Origin: Balneolaceae bacterium
Lineage (GTDB): Bacteria > Bacteroidota > Rhodothermia > Balneolales > Balneolaceae
Assembly (NCBI GenBank): GCA_003559375.1
Contig: PWLN01000129.1
Coordinates: 1-45,657 of the forward strand
DNA length: 45,657 nt
Direction of reading: 5' to 3'
Part shown: positions 28,494 through 38,380 of the stretch, in pieces
Position numbering within the stretch: the stretch's first letter is position 1
Layout: each line of letters opens with the position of its first letter
Translations under genes and position numbers: made by a program
The notes under the pieces: generated by a model
Told to the model about the DNA's origin: nothing
The model's database searches: none
What the model saw: the letters and a program-made list of their open reading frames with translations, nothing else

Positions 28494-29384
28494 ATGAAAC
28501 GAGTTCTATTATTTCTCGGGACCAACCTTGCGATTATCGTTGTTGCAAGCATTACGATGTCGCTTTTAGGTGTTGGTTCTTTCCTGGATGAAACCGGGAC
28601 CAACCTGAATCTGCAGGCATTGCTGATTTTCTGTTTTATCTTCGGTATGGCAGGTTCCTTCATATCCCTGTTGTTGTCGAAAAAAATTGCCAAATGGACC
28701 ATGCGGGTTCATATCATCGATCGCCCACGAAACTCCACCGAAGAGTGGCTGGTGAGAACGGTTGAGAAGCAGGCAAAACAGGCCGGTATCGGCATGCCGG
28801 AAGTTGGGATTTTTGATGCACAGCAAGCCAATGCTTTCGCAACCGGCGCCAACCGTAACAAAGCACTTGTGGCTGTAAGCACCGGAATGCTGCAGCGGTT
28901 TAACCGTGATGAAGTTGAAGCGGTAATGGGCCACGAAGTGGGCCACGTTGCAAATGGCGACATGGTAACCCTGGCACTGATCCAGGGTGTGGTGAACACC
29001 TTTGTGATGTTCCTGGCGCGAATTATAGGCTTTGTGGTTGACCGTGTAGTGCTGAGAAACGAGCAGGGGCTTGGTATCGGGTATTTCATCACAACGATTG
29101 TTGCTGAGATCGTGCTTGCGATCCTGGCATCCACCATCGTATTCTGGTATTCCAGAAGAAGGGAATTTGTGGCCGACCGCGACGGCGCCCGCCTTGGCAG
29201 CCGACAAGGCATGATCAATGCCCTGCGAAGGCTGAAAGCAGAGATGGGTGTACCGAATCAACTGCCGGAATCGATGCAGGCATTTGGTATTACCGGCGGG
29301 AAGCGAAGCGGACTCAAAGCCCTCTTCATGACCCATCCGCCACTCGATGACCGAATAGCTGCACTGCAAAATTTAAGCGATTGA
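28494..29384 (+). CDS. htpX: membrane protease HtpX
   Basis: Inner-membrane zinc protease involved in quality control of membrane proteins. The 296-residue protein has two N-terminal helices (about 2-22, 40-60), the active site [13 protein letters not shown] (HEVGH), two more helices, and the third zinc ligand region [13 protein letters not shown]. It ends with the usual [15 protein letters not shown]. It lies between hemB and hemL on the same strand, with 177 and 171 nt gaps full of repeats, so separate promoters are possible. Confidence 0.96.
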   Translation: MKRVLLFLGTNLAIIVVASITMSLLGVGSFLDETGTNLNLQALLIFCFIFGMAGSFISLLLSKKIAKWTMRVHIIDRPRNSTEEWLVRTVEKQAKQAGIGMPEVGIFDAQQANAFATGANRNKALVAVSTGMLQRFNRDEVEAVMGHEVGHVANGDMVTLALIQGVVNTFVMFLARIIGFVVDRVVLRNEQGLGIGYFITTIVAEIVLAILASTIVFWYSRRREFVADRDGARLGSRQGMINALRRLKAEMGVPNQLPESMQAFGITGGKRSGLKALFMTHPPLDDRIAALQNLSD

Positions 29385-29394
29385 AATAGATGTG

Positions 29395-29548
29395 AGTCTT
29401 GAGTCCTGAGTCATGAGAAACGGATAATTGACCAAATAATTAAGTAGATAGCACAAACGTCTCGTTTGTGCTTATATTTAATATCGCAGATAGCGCAAAC
29501 GTCCCGTTTGTGCTACAATCTTGTTCTCAAGACTCAAGACTCAAGACT
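29395..29548. repeat. composite element: heptad ends around two REP hairpins
   Basis: The outer ends are 23-bp inverted repeats, 21 of 23 identical, each built of tandem GAGTCTT-type heptads (29395-29417 and 29526-29548). Inside are two hairpins with 3-nt loops: AGCACAAACG-TCT-CGTTTGTGCT (29450-29472) and AGCGCAAACG-TCC-CGTTTGTGCT (29492-29514), each preceded by AGAT. The element ends 7 nt before the hemL start codon and begins 10 nt after the htpX stop. Confidence 0.7.
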
Positions 29549-29555
29549 AATAACC

Positions 29556-30860
29556 ATGCTCTTAAACAAAAGCGAATACCTCTTTAAACAGGCACAACAA
29601 TTTATACCCGGCGGCGTCAATTCACCGGCACGGGCGTTCAAATCGGTAGGCGGCATTCCCGTTTTTTTCAAAAAAGCGAAAGGCTCCATCATAACCGATG
29701 AGGATGGAAATCAGTTTATCGATTATGTAGGATCGTGGGGGCCCATGATTCTCGGCCATGCTTTTCCGGCCGTAGTAAAAGCGGTTCAGGATGCCTCCTT
29801 CAACTCAACTTCATTTGGAGCGCCAACAGAACTGGAAATAAAGATGGCGGAACTGGTGCAGCAAATGGTGCCTAATGTGGAAAGGGTTCGAATGGTGAAT
29901 TCCGGTACGGAAGCCTGTATGAGTGCTATTCGTGTTGCGCGGGGGTACACCGGAAAAGAGAAAATCATCAAATTCGAAGGAAATTATCATGGCCATGCCG
30001 ATTCGTTTTTGATTCAGGCAGGAAGCGGTGCGCTTACCCTTGGCAAACCGAGCAGTCCCGGTGTGACCAAAGGTACAGCCAAAGATACCCTCAACGCCGA
30101 TTACAACGATCTAGATAGCGTTGAAAAGCTGCTTAAAAAAAATAAAGGGAAGGTTGCCGCAATCATACTTGAGCCTGTAGTTGGCAATATGGGCTGTATA
30201 CCACCTCTACCGGGATTTTTGGAAGGACTTCGAAAATTGTGTGATGAACATGAAGCTGTACTCATTTTTGATGAGGTGATGACCGGCTTCCGCCTTGCAC
30301 GCGGTGGTGCCCAGGAACGCTTTGATGTATGGGCCGATCTGGTCACATTCGGAAAAATCATCGGCGGCGGGTTGCCCGTGGGAGCGTTTGGAGGTAAAAA
30401 AGAGATCATGGATGTAATTGCGCCGGTTGGCCCGGTCTATCAGGCAGGTACACTATCGGGTAATCCTCTGGCAATGAGTGCCGGACTGGCTCAGCTGTCA
30501 ACATTGGAAAACCACCCTGAGTACTATGTTGAGCTTGAAGAAAAATCAGACTACCTGGCAAAAGGATTGCAACATGTGCTGAACCAACACGGTATTGATT
30601 ATCACATGAACCGGGAAGGCTCCATGATCAGTATTTTCTTTACCAAAGATAAAGTTACAGGCTTCAAAACAGCCAATACCACCGATCAGCAATTTTTCCG
30701 GCTCTTTTTCCACGAAATGCTTAAACGTGGCATCTATCTGCCACCTTCGCCCTTTGAAAGCTGGTTTTTAGCCACAACGCTTACAACAGCAATGCTCGAT
30801 AAAACACTGGAAGCTGCGGAAGATGCGCTGCCGATTGCTAAATCGTTGTACAAAAAATAA
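29556..30860 (+). CDS. hemL: glutamate-1-semialdehyde 2,1-aminomutase
   Basis: PLP enzyme making 5-aminolevulinate from glutamate-1-semialdehyde, in the C5 route to haem. The start at ATG 29556 ([20 protein letters not shown]) gives 434 residues, the usual length. An upstream frame would add 30 residues coded by the repeat element. Motifs seen are [20 protein letters not shown], the PLP aspartate in [11 protein letters not shown], and the Schiff-base lysine in [17 protein letters not shown]. The stop codon TAA lies inside the first base pairs of palindromic unit 1. Confidence 0.96.
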   Translation: MLLNKSEYLFKQAQQFIPGGVNSPARAFKSVGGIPVFFKKAKGSIITDEDGNQFIDYVGSWGPMILGHAFPAVVKAVQDASFNSTSFGAPTELEIKMAELVQQMVPNVERVRMVNSGTEACMSAIRVARGYTGKEKIIKFEGNYHGHADSFLIQAGSGALTLGKPSSPGVTKGTAKDTLNADYNDLDSVEKLLKKNKGKVAAIILEPVVGNMGCIPPLPGFLEGLRKLCDEHEAVLIFDEVMTGFRLARGGAQERFDVWADLVTFGKIIGGGLPVGAFGGKKEIMDVIAPVGPVYQAGTLSGNPLAMSAGLAQLSTLENHPEYYVELEEKSDYLAKGLQHVLNQHGIDYHMNREGSMISIFFTKDKVTGFKTANTTDQQFFRLFFHEMLKRGIYLPPSPFESWFLATTLTTAMLDKTLEAAEDALPIAKSLYKK

Positions 30861-31077
30861 ACATGGTATGTTTATACGTACTCAGCACATGGCTCGACAT
30901 CGAAGATCAGATAAGGGGTGAACCGCTTCATATCATCAAATAAACATACCATGTTTGGGGTGTGGGGTCGTGAGAAGAGAAACATGGTATGTTTATACGT
31001 ATTCAGCACATGGCTCGACATTGAAGATCAGATAAGGGGTGAACCGCTTCATATCATCAAATAAACATACCATGTTT
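30859..31077. repeat. palindromic array A, two 98-bp units
   Basis: Unit 1 is 30859-30956 and unit 2 is 30980-31077, separated by a 23-nt G-rich spacer (repeat period 121 nt). Each unit has perfect 17-bp arms, AAACATGGTATGTTTAT and its reverse complement, around a 64-nt core. The two units differ at two positions only. Each arm is itself almost a palindrome (AAACAT-GGT-ATGTTT). The array starts in the hemL stop codon and fills the space between two converging 3' ends. The same family forms array B near 40.5 kb. Confidence 0.9.
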
Positions 31078-31092
31078 ACTCAATGAGCTTTC

Positions 31093-31221
31093 TCAGGAAT
31101 CTTCCGGAAACTCTTGCCGGCCACCATCCGGCGGATCGAGAATCTGAGCCGTTTCACCTACTGGCAGTGTTTCAATTTCAGGCGATATCCAGATTTTTTT
31201 GGGTTCATTTTGTTCGTTCAT
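31093..31221 (-). CDS. 42-residue peptide resembling a lasso-peptide precursor leader
   Basis: A short gene below usual ORF cut-offs. The product starts MNEQNEPKK, continues IWISPEIETLPVGET and ends AQILDPPDGG-RQEFPEDS. The pattern KKxWxxPx[LI]ExLxVxxT has the same spacing I recall for leaders of paeninodin-type lasso peptides (a YxxPxL box, with Thr two residues before the core). The part after the Thr is short and acid-rich, as a core and tail would be, but it does not start with Gly. No lasso cyclase, protease or recognition protein is in the window. It lies 94 nt downstream of the giant cargo gene on the same strand, after a hairpin. A chance frame is possible. Confidence 0.5.
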   Translation of the reverse strand: MNEQNEPKKIWISPEIETLPVGETAQILDPPDGGRQEFPEDS

Positions 31222-31277
31222 TTTCTTGTTGATTACATTGTTAATCTTGTTTCTTCAAAGGCCTGTTACAGCCAGGA

Positions 31278-31303
31278 AGTCGTGAGCCCGGTGGCTCACG
31301 ACT
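31278..31303. terminator. hairpin after the giant cargo gene
   Basis: AGTCGTGAGCC-CGGT-GGCTCACGACT forms an 11-bp stem 12 nt past the stop of the 2354-residue gene. The strength suits a transcription end, but no T-run follows on the minus strand. Part of it is the heptad repeat also found after htpX and at the end of the SDR gene. Confidence 0.5.
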
Positions 31304-31315
31304 CATGACTCACAT

Positions 31316-34300
31316 CTACTTTATTAACGTTAATTGACGCGTGAGAAGCCGTCCGCCCGCCTGTAATCTGTACATATAGACCCCACTGGACAGATTCATG
31401 GCATTGAATGTTACCTGGTGGTGGCCGGCGGCCATTTGTGAATCCACCAGGGTGGCCACATGGCGGCCGGTCATATCATATATGGCCAGGCGTACATGCC
31501 CGGTTTCGGGCAGTTCATAACTGATAATCGTACTGGGATTAAACGGATTCGGATAGTTCTGAGCAAGGCTAATGCTTGTGGGTATGTTATGGCCCTGGTC
31601 AAGTGCATGGTTTGACAGGATCAGCTCAAAGCGGGCTTCCCCCTCGCCTGTCCACTGCCCGTGAACTGACGAGTGCACCAGGCCGCTGCCGGGTGAAGAG
31701 TCGTCAGACCACTTGAAGTGGTCAGACGACTTATCCGATTCCAATTCAAACCGGTAGGTTTGTCCATCACGAAGCTCGGTAAGGGTTCCGGTTTGGGTAT
31801 CGCGCAGGTAGAAGCTGCCGCTAAAGGTGCTTTGTGAAGGCAGCTGCCACGACATGGTGTAGATGCCAGCTTCAGTGGTTTCGATACCAATGGGTATGGT
31901 GAGTTGGTCCTGGCCCGGCATGCCGGCCTGTGCCAGGGCATCCGAAGGCAGGGGCAGGCTGCGGATAGCATACGCCTCACCCTGCCCATCCAGGGCGTAC
32001 AGGGAGAGCCATTGGTTTGACAGGTCTGATGAGGCAAGTTTTGGCGCATCGCTCAGATCTAGCCCGTGGGTGGCCTCATCACTGAACAGAATGCGCACGC
32101 GATCGCTATATCCCAGCGGACCGCCTGCAACATCCAGGCTTACAATGAACGGATCGTGATCCGGCTCTGCCTGCTTAAAGTAACCGGTGACCGGTTCGCC
32201 AAGCAGGGCACTGGTACTGTGCCGCAAGTCGGGGTTATCATCCTGTACTCTCACCCAAAATGCCTGGAACGGTGAAATGGTAACCGGCCCTTCCTGGCAG
32301 CTCAGGGTGACATAAGCGCCGGAGTTTGTGTTAGGATCCCAGATGGTGATGTTATCGGCAACATTTGTACGGGTGAATTCACAGAAATCCAGACCAAACG
32401 GTGTGGTATTACCCAGCAGGAAGTAGGTTACATCCTCATCATTCTGGGAGGCATCATAGAATAAACCGGTCCAAAAAACACCTTCATCGTAAGGGAAAAA
32501 GTTCTCATTGCTGATGGAGATGGTTTTTGGGAATGAGCTGCTGTTGTTGTCATTCTCATACACATAGATGATGGTACCCAGGCCGGGATTTACCGGTGTT
32601 GAGCCGCTTGTTGCCGGAGCCCAGTCATAGATGCTGTAATCTGCCTGGTACACATTATTGAAAGCGGCGCCCGGGTTGTTGGAGCCGGGAAAACCCTGCG
32701 TCCACACCGACGAGAACAGTGATCCCACTGTTTCTCCCTCGGTGGGAGGGGAGATAAACCGCCAGCCTTCCTGCCCGTCGAGCGTAACAAATGTGGCCGC
32801 CAGGTCGATGGTCATGGTGTAGGTGTCTTCACTTTCCGTGCCCTGGCTGTCGAGAATGGAGAATTCGAATGAATCATATCCATATCCATAATCTGCTGAC
32901 TCGGAGTCGTAGGTAAGGTCGCCGTTATTCAGTTGTGCGACGGTAAGCACATCATTCACATTGCGGTTGAGATCCCGGTTTGCGGGCAGGCTGATAATCT
33001 TCATCGACAGGCCGGTGCTCAGGCCAAAATCGGACCCGCTGAAGATGTGGGCGGCGTTGTTCAGTGCAAGAACCCGCCGGTCTTCGCCTTCGGGGGCCTT
33101 TACGCAGGAATCTGAGCGGCCTGCATCGATAATCGTCCAGTTATTGAGTTCCCCGGTCAGAATTTCGCGAGCCTCTTCACCTTCACAATACTGAAGGCCT
33201 TCGGCGCCAAGGGTCACACCGCTTTGAACTTCGAGTTTGGCCCACTCAATCAGCGTGTCATCATAGTTTTCAATACTGAGCGCCGTGTTGTTCAAAAGGT
33301 TCGTCATATTACCTGATAAATGAGAAATATCCCACCCCCCCAGGCTTTGGTTAAATGACGTTGCCCCGCTGAACATTCTGGACAGCGATGTCACCTTGCT
33401 GATATCCCATTGGCTCACATCCTGATTAAAGGCAATGGCTTCGAAGAACATATCACCCATATTGGTGGCACTGCCTGTATCCCAGCCACCTATAGGCTGG
33501 TTGAACTTTTTGGAGTGCCTGAACATCTGATTAAAGTTCTCGACCTGCCCTGTTTCCCATTCGGTAATATCCCCGTTGAATTCATCGGCATCACGAAACA
33601 TCTGGTTCATATCGGTCACTTTTTCGGTATTCCAGTGATTCAGATTCTGGTTAAATTCCCTGGCTTCGTAAAACATGCCTGCCATAGTGGTCACCTGATT
33701 GGTTGTCCATCCGTCAAGTGGCTGATTGAAAGAAGTAGCACCCCGGAAAACACGATCCATTCGGGTGATATTGGAGGTGTCCCAATGGCCAATCGGTGAG
33801 TTCAGGTTGGTGGCTGAACGAAACATCCAGCCCATATTTTCCACGCCGCTCAGGTCGGGTGCATCTTCTGCAGATATATTCAGATTGGAAGCCCCATAAA
33901 AAGCACGATTCATTGACGCCCACTCAATATCTCCCCACTGCACTACGTCGATGATTTTATCTCTGTCGTCCGACTGGTTGATATAAATTCTTGGGAAATG
34001 ACCCGAAATGGAGACATCATACTTACCTGGTTCAGAGTACGTATGAGACAGTGAGTGCTCCACATCCTCAGCAGGATTATTGCTGTACGTATCTTCGGAA
34101 CTATCCCCCCAATCTATTGTAAAATCATAACCGCCTCCGATCATGGGGATGGAAATTTGCAGATCTCCTTCTTCCACCTGCCAGGTGGTGATAAAAGGCA
34201 GGAACTGTTCACATGTCCCGGAAATGTCATCGTCGATAAACGTCCAATCGTAGGTATTAATCAGGAATTGCCTGGCATCAGCTCCGGTGCAGTAGAAGAG

Positions 34301-37300
34301 GCCTTCTGCACCAAGTACGATGTTTTCTGGCCCGTTATTTTCATCAACAAATGTGGCCCAACCCATCAAAGTGGCATCATAATTTTCGGTGGAGAGCCCG
34401 GAATTGTTGAGCATATTGTTCATATTACTTACTGCAGCAATGTTCCACCCTCCTAAACTATGATCAAATGAGGAGGCATCACGAAACATATTATTCATGG
34501 TGGTTACTTTTGCAGTATTCCAACCTGATATATCGCCATTAAACGCTTTTGCATCCCTGAACATGCCGGCCATATTTGTGACTTCCCCAACATCCCAGCC
34601 CCCAATATTTCCGTTAAAGTTTTCAGCTTCAATGAACATATCTGTCATATCGGTAACATTTCCGGTTTGCCAGCCGGAAATTTTTCCATTAAAATCAGTT
34701 GCTCTTCTGAAGGCCATACTCATATCGGTAATTGTAGCTGTATTCCAGTTATTCAAATCCGCGTTCAGGCTTGAAGCCAGGTTAAAGATCTGTCTCATAC
34801 TTCCCACGGCAGAAAGGTCGGGGGCATCTTCCGCAGTAATGTTAAGATTAGTTGCCCCATTGAATGCCCGTTCCATTGAACTCCAGGCAATGTCTCCCCA
34901 CTGTTCTACTGTGAGTATTTTCTCCCGGTCATCTGCATTAAAAAAGTATATTCTCGGAAAATACCCTGAAATGGAAACGGTGTATATACCCGGATCGGCA
35001 TAGGTATATTCCAGGTAGTGAACTACACCATCAGATTCATTAGGTGAATAATCTTGTAGGCCATTATCATCTCCCCAGTCAACAGTAAATTCATAACCGT
35101 TTCCTATCAATGGAATACGTATTTGATTGTCGTTCGAATCACCGGGGTTGTTGGTTTTCCAGGTTGTAATGAAGGGGACAAATTCAGGGACTTCCGGGTC
35201 TTCTGGCCCATCACTTTCACCCTGGAATTCGAAAGATCCAATATCGATGATACCACCCCCGGTGAGATTAAATACCCTTGGATTTCCCGCAAGGTCTTCC
35301 GGGTCAGTTGGGCCTCCGGGAAACAGTGACAGATCTGTATCCGGATCTCCTGCATCAATTGCAGGGCTTGATTTACTTAATCGCAGAAAATCATCATTCT
35401 CCGGATCCGTACTTTCAAAAGCGGGATTTGATGTAATGGAATTTTCAGCAGTGAATCCTGCATCTACTACTATATCGTTGGCTTCATTGCCATACAGGCT
35501 GTAATAAAGAGTTGCCGTACTGTTATCACCATTCCAAATTTGATTCCCATTATTGTTTCCGGTGTTGCCCCAAACAATCGTATTTGTGAGTGTTGAACTG
35601 CTATTATCAAAGTTTACAATGCCACCGCCGCCTGCTGCAGCGGTATTACCTGTGATCGTAACGTTGGTAAGCTCAACGCTGCTGTTAGTGCTGTTATTAA
35701 TTGCAGCACCGGAATTTGCAGTATTACCGCTCATGATAGCATTAATCAGGGTAGCTGAACTTCCAATGAGGTTAAAGATGCCACCTCCGCTACCGTCAGC
35801 AGAATTATCTTTGAAACTAACATTAACCAGTGTTGGAGAACTCTGCACATTCCACATTCCACCGCCGATACCGCCAACATTTTCATCGTCTAATTCAGCA
35901 ACATTACCCGTAAAGGTAACGCCTGTTAGTTGTGGTGCAGAAGATGCTCCGTTTGACATTCCGCCGCCGGATGTTGCCCGGTTATTCAAAAATTCCACAT
36001 CTGAGAGAACTGGTGAGGAATTGGAATTGCTCATCCCTCCACCCTGGCCACCATCAACATCGGCCGTGTTATTGCTGAATATTGAATTGGTGATGGTTGG
36101 ATTGCTGCTGCCATCATTGCTCATCCCACCCCCGCTGGTTCCGGCATGGTTTTCAATAAACCTTGAATCCGTAATCGTTGGCGAAGATCCATTAGAATTA
36201 AACATACCACCGCCACTGGCATCTGTAGTATTATTCTGAAATGTAACGTTGCTTAAAGCAGGAGAGGAGTTATTATGATTAGCCATGCCCCCGCCGCTGT
36301 TAGGAAAGGTACCATCGCCATCAAATGCAAAGTTGCTTTCAAAAATACTATTTCTAACGGTTGGGCTGCCGGCCTGGTTATACATGCCTCCTCCCCTGGC
36401 TCGTCTTAATTCCGTGTTTGAAAAAACAGAGGCATTAGAATTACCACCCGTTATCGTAAAGCCATCGATTATGGCGGTTTGATTGGTGCCTGATCCGGTA
36501 ACCACTGTGTAACTGTTTGCATCAGGCGATTCATTACCATCTATGTTGCCACTGAGTATCGTTACATTGGTTTCCCAATTTCTGTTAGAAAGAGAACCCT
36601 CCGAGCCATCAAAACCACCATAAATTGCCACACCATTCAAGAGCTGGAAGGTAGCATCCCGGTCGGTCGAATTGTCTGTGGGAAGATATGTTCCTGCACT
36701 TACCCATATTTGATTTACATCTTCAGGGGTGCAGGTTTCATCCGTATATAATGCAAGTGCATCGCGCAGTTCACCAAGAGCATCAGCCCAATTTGCACCG
36801 GTTCCGTTAAAACCTTTTCTCACAAACAGGATATTTGATGTGGCCGGGCAGCCATTTACTGCAGCACCCTGTTGTAGTTCAAACGCCCCAATATCGATAA
36901 TCCCTCCGCTGCCATAATCAAATACACGGGCATTTCCATTAGCGTCGGTATCACTGGACAAATTTCCACCAGCATTAGAATATATCGTGTTACTGCCGTT
37001 GTTAATTGCCGGGCTCAATGGGTCGGTGGATAAAGCATGAGTAAAAACAGGTCCGCCATTATCCTGTAAAGCCTCTAAGAACGGATCGAGATTTTGAAGG
37101 TCACCGGTTTCAGTAAATCCGCAGCTTGTCCCTGATTCAAGATTATGCCCTAATGATGTAAATACAACAGGTTCACCATCTGGATTCTCGATACTGCAAT
37201 CATTCCCGGTATCCTGATTTGCAATAATCGTATTTCCAATATTTAGCGTTCCACCCCACCATAGCAAGCCGCCAATTTGCCAGGCACTGTTATCGGTTAT

Positions 37301-38380
37301 AGTTGAATTGATAATATTCATGGTAGCGGTAGAGTACATTCCCGAATAAATCGCTCCGCCGTTTCCGGAATTCAAGCCATTTCCAACTTCATTTCCACTT
37401 AAAGTAGTATTGATCAAAGATATTTCACCACCACTTATATGGATACCCGCGCCTAATCCATTAAATCCTTCATTGTTTCTTGATGTGTTATTGATAATCG
37501 ATGAATTTAAAATATCTACTGTACCTCCTGTTACATTTATAGCACCTCCCCACTGTATTGCATGATTTTCACTTAGGGTGGAGCCGAAAATTGTAAGTGC
37601 GTTTCCATCTTCAATAATGATTCCCCCACCGATCGTGGCAGTATTATTTTCAATTCTGCTGTTATTAAATGTCACATCGCTGTATATCGGGGCGCCCGGA
37701 CTACCGCCATCTAATAAAATGATACGTTCAATTACTACTCCGGCTCCAACTGAAAAACCTGAACCATCACCGTTATTATCAATGACACTATCATTTATCG
37801 TTGCTTTTGCACCAAGAAATTCAATTCCCTTATTTTTTGCCCCTGTTATCCGGCTGTTTGTGATTGTTAACTCATCATTATTTACAACGATCACTGCTGA
37901 ATTACTGCCTGGACCGCTTACCGTTACTTCTATTCCATCTAATTCCGCTGATGTGTTTTCCGAAATCAGTAAGGCAAAATCCAAATCCACTGCATTTATT
38001 ATGGCACGTTCTGTGCCGGTAGATTCAATTCTGATCGTTCTTTCCTGATTCAATATTTTTAATGCACCTTCTCCATCATTTGTACTGAAAACGGGGAAAA
38101 ACCCTCCATCAATTTCAACAACATCGTCAACAATAATTCCAGATATTGAAATTGTGTACGTTTCCCCGCCTTGCAATATAATGGTGTGATCCTGGCTGCC
38201 ATCGGCATTTGCTGCCATAAGAGCCTCACGTAACGAGCAATCTACACCGGAGTTACAACCATCGGGTACAGGATCGTCCGTCCTTGTCACCTCGAATACC
38301 TGTGCCTGAGTAACAGAAGCCAATACCAAAAAGAAGAAAAGAAGAAATTGTATTCGAAAAGCCTTAGTGTATTTTGACAT
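31316..38380 (-). CDS. giant T9SS-exported surface protein, beta-helix plus BspA/DUF285 modules
   Basis: A 2354-residue protein. It has a signal peptide (1-26) and a CSLREA motif (about residue 47). A right-handed beta-helix region (about 60-1060) carries Chlamydia-Pmp-like GGGM...FxxN turns roughly every 21-25 residues. Two homologous modules (about 1067-1390 and 1392-1760) each begin PFITTW with a VDWGD PKD-like part and then carry tandem BspA/DUF285 repeats such as GGWDVGEVTNMAGMF. An Ig/cadherin-like region follows, and a type-A T9SS sorting domain (about 2270-2354) starts near NYPNPFNPSTIISYELPETG. It is probably an adhesin or surface-binding protein; the ligand is unknown. It contains no enzyme motif. 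Confidence 0.93.
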   Translation of the reverse strand: MSKYTKAFRIQFLLFFFLVLASVTQAQVFEVTRTDDPVPDGCNSGVDCSLREALMAANADGSQDHTIILQGGETYTISISGIIVDDVVEIDGGFFPVFSTNDGEGALKILNQERTIRIESTGTERAIINAVDLDFALLISENTSAELDGIEVTVSGPGSNSAVIVVNNDELTITNSRITGAKNKGIEFLGAKATINDSVIDNNGDGSGFSVGAGVVIERIILLDGGSPGAPIYSDVTFNNSRIENNTATIGGGIIIEDGNALTIFGSTLSENHAIQWGGAINVTGGTVDILNSSIINNTSRNNEGFNGLGAGIHISGGEISLINTTLSGNEVGNGLNSGNGGAIYSGMYSTATMNIINSTITDNSAWQIGGLLWWGGTLNIGNTIIANQDTGNDCSIENPDGEPVVFTSLGHNLESGTSCGFTETGDLQNLDPFLEALQDNGGPVFTHALSTDPLSPAINNGSNTIYSNAGGNLSSDTDANGNARVFDYGSGGIIDIGAFELQQGAAVNGCPATSNILFVRKGFNGTGANWADALGELRDALALYTDETCTPEDVNQIWVSAGTYLPTDNSTDRDATFQLLNGVAIYGGFDGSEGSLSNRNWETNVTILSGNIDGNESPDANSYTVVTGSGTNQTAIIDGFTITGGNSNASVFSNTELRRARGGGMYNQAGSPTVRNSIFESNFAFDGDGTFPNSGGGMANHNNSSPALSNVTFQNNTTDASGGGMFNSNGSSPTITDSRFIENHAGTSGGGMSNDGSSNPTITNSIFSNNTADVDGGQGGGMSNSNSSPVLSDVEFLNNRATSGGGMSNGASSAPQLTGVTFTGNVAELDDENVGGIGGGMWNVQSSPTLVNVSFKDNSADGSGGGIFNLIGSSATLINAIMSGNTANSGAAINNSTNSSVELTNVTITGNTAAAGGGGIVNFDNSSSTLTNTIVWGNTGNNNGNQIWNGDNSTATLYYSLYGNEANDIVVDAGFTAENSITSNPAFESTDPENDDFLRLSKSSPAIDAGDPDTDLSLFPGGPTDPEDLAGNPRVFNLTGGGIIDIGSFEFQGESDGPEDPEVPEFVPFITTWKTNNPGDSNDNQIRIPLIGNGYEFTVDWGDDNGLQDYSPNESDGVVHYLEYTYADPGIYTVSISGYFPRIYFFNADDREKILTVEQWGDIAWSSMERAFNGATNLNITAEDAPDLSAVGSMRQIFNLASSLNADLNNWNTATITDMSMAFRRATDFNGKISGWQTGNVTDMTDMFIEAENFNGNIGGWDVGEVTNMAGMFRDAKAFNGDISGWNTAKVTTMNNMFRDASSFDHSLGGWNIAAVSNMNNMLNNSGLSTENYDATLMGWATFVDENNGPENIVLGAEGLFYCTGADARQFLINTYDWTFIDDDISGTCEQFLPFITTWQVEEGDLQISIPMIGGGYDFTIDWGDSSEDTYSNNPAEDVEHSLSHTYSEPGKYDVSISGHFPRIYINQSDDRDKIIDVVQWGDIEWASMNRAFYGASNLNISAEDAPDLSGVENMGWMFRSATNLNSPIGHWDTSNITRMDRVFRGATSFNQPLDGWTTNQVTTMAGMFYEAREFNQNLNHWNTEKVTDMNQMFRDADEFNGDITEWETGQVENFNQMFRHSKKFNQPIGGWDTGSATNMGDMFFEAIAFNQDVSQWDISKVTSLSRMFSGATSFNQSLGGWDISHLSGNMTNLLNNTALSIENYDDTLIEWAKLEVQSGVTLGAEGLQYCEGEEAREILTGELNNWTIIDAGRSDSCVKAPEGEDRRVLALNNAAHIFSGSDFGLSTGLSMKIISLPANRDLNRNVNDVLTVAQLNNGDLTYDSESADYGYGYDSFEFSILDSQGTESEDTYTMTIDLAATFVTLDGQEGWRFISPPTEGETVGSLFSSVWTQGFPGSNNPGAAFNNVYQADYSIYDWAPATSGSTPVNPGLGTIIYVYENDNNSSSFPKTISISNENFFPYDEGVFWTGLFYDASQNDEDVTYFLLGNTTPFGLDFCEFTRTNVADNITIWDPNTNSGAYVTLSCQEGPVTISPFQAFWVRVQDDNPDLRHSTSALLGEPVTGYFKQAEPDHDPFIVSLDVAGGPLGYSDRVRILFSDEATHGLDLSDAPKLASSDLSNQWLSLYALDGQGEAYAIRSLPLPSDALAQAGMPGQDQLTIPIGIETTEAGIYTMSWQLPSQSTFSGSFYLRDTQTGTLTELRDGQTYRFELESDKSSDHFKWSDDSSPGSGLVHSSVHGQWTGEGEARFELILSNHALDQGHNIPTSISLAQNYPNPFNPSTIISYELPETGHVRLAIYDMTGRHVATLVDSQMAAGHHQVTFNAMNLSSGVYMYRLQAGGRLLTRQLTLIK

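Noticed and set aside
29466-29555. Upstream extension of HemL (30 residues)
   Set aside because: It is encoded by REP hairpins and heptad repeats; the HemL family starts at the ATG at 29556.
35553-36239. 228-codon plus-strand frame opposite the giant cargo gene
   Set aside because: A repetitive shadow of the beta-helix repeats (PPP-rich), with no independent support.
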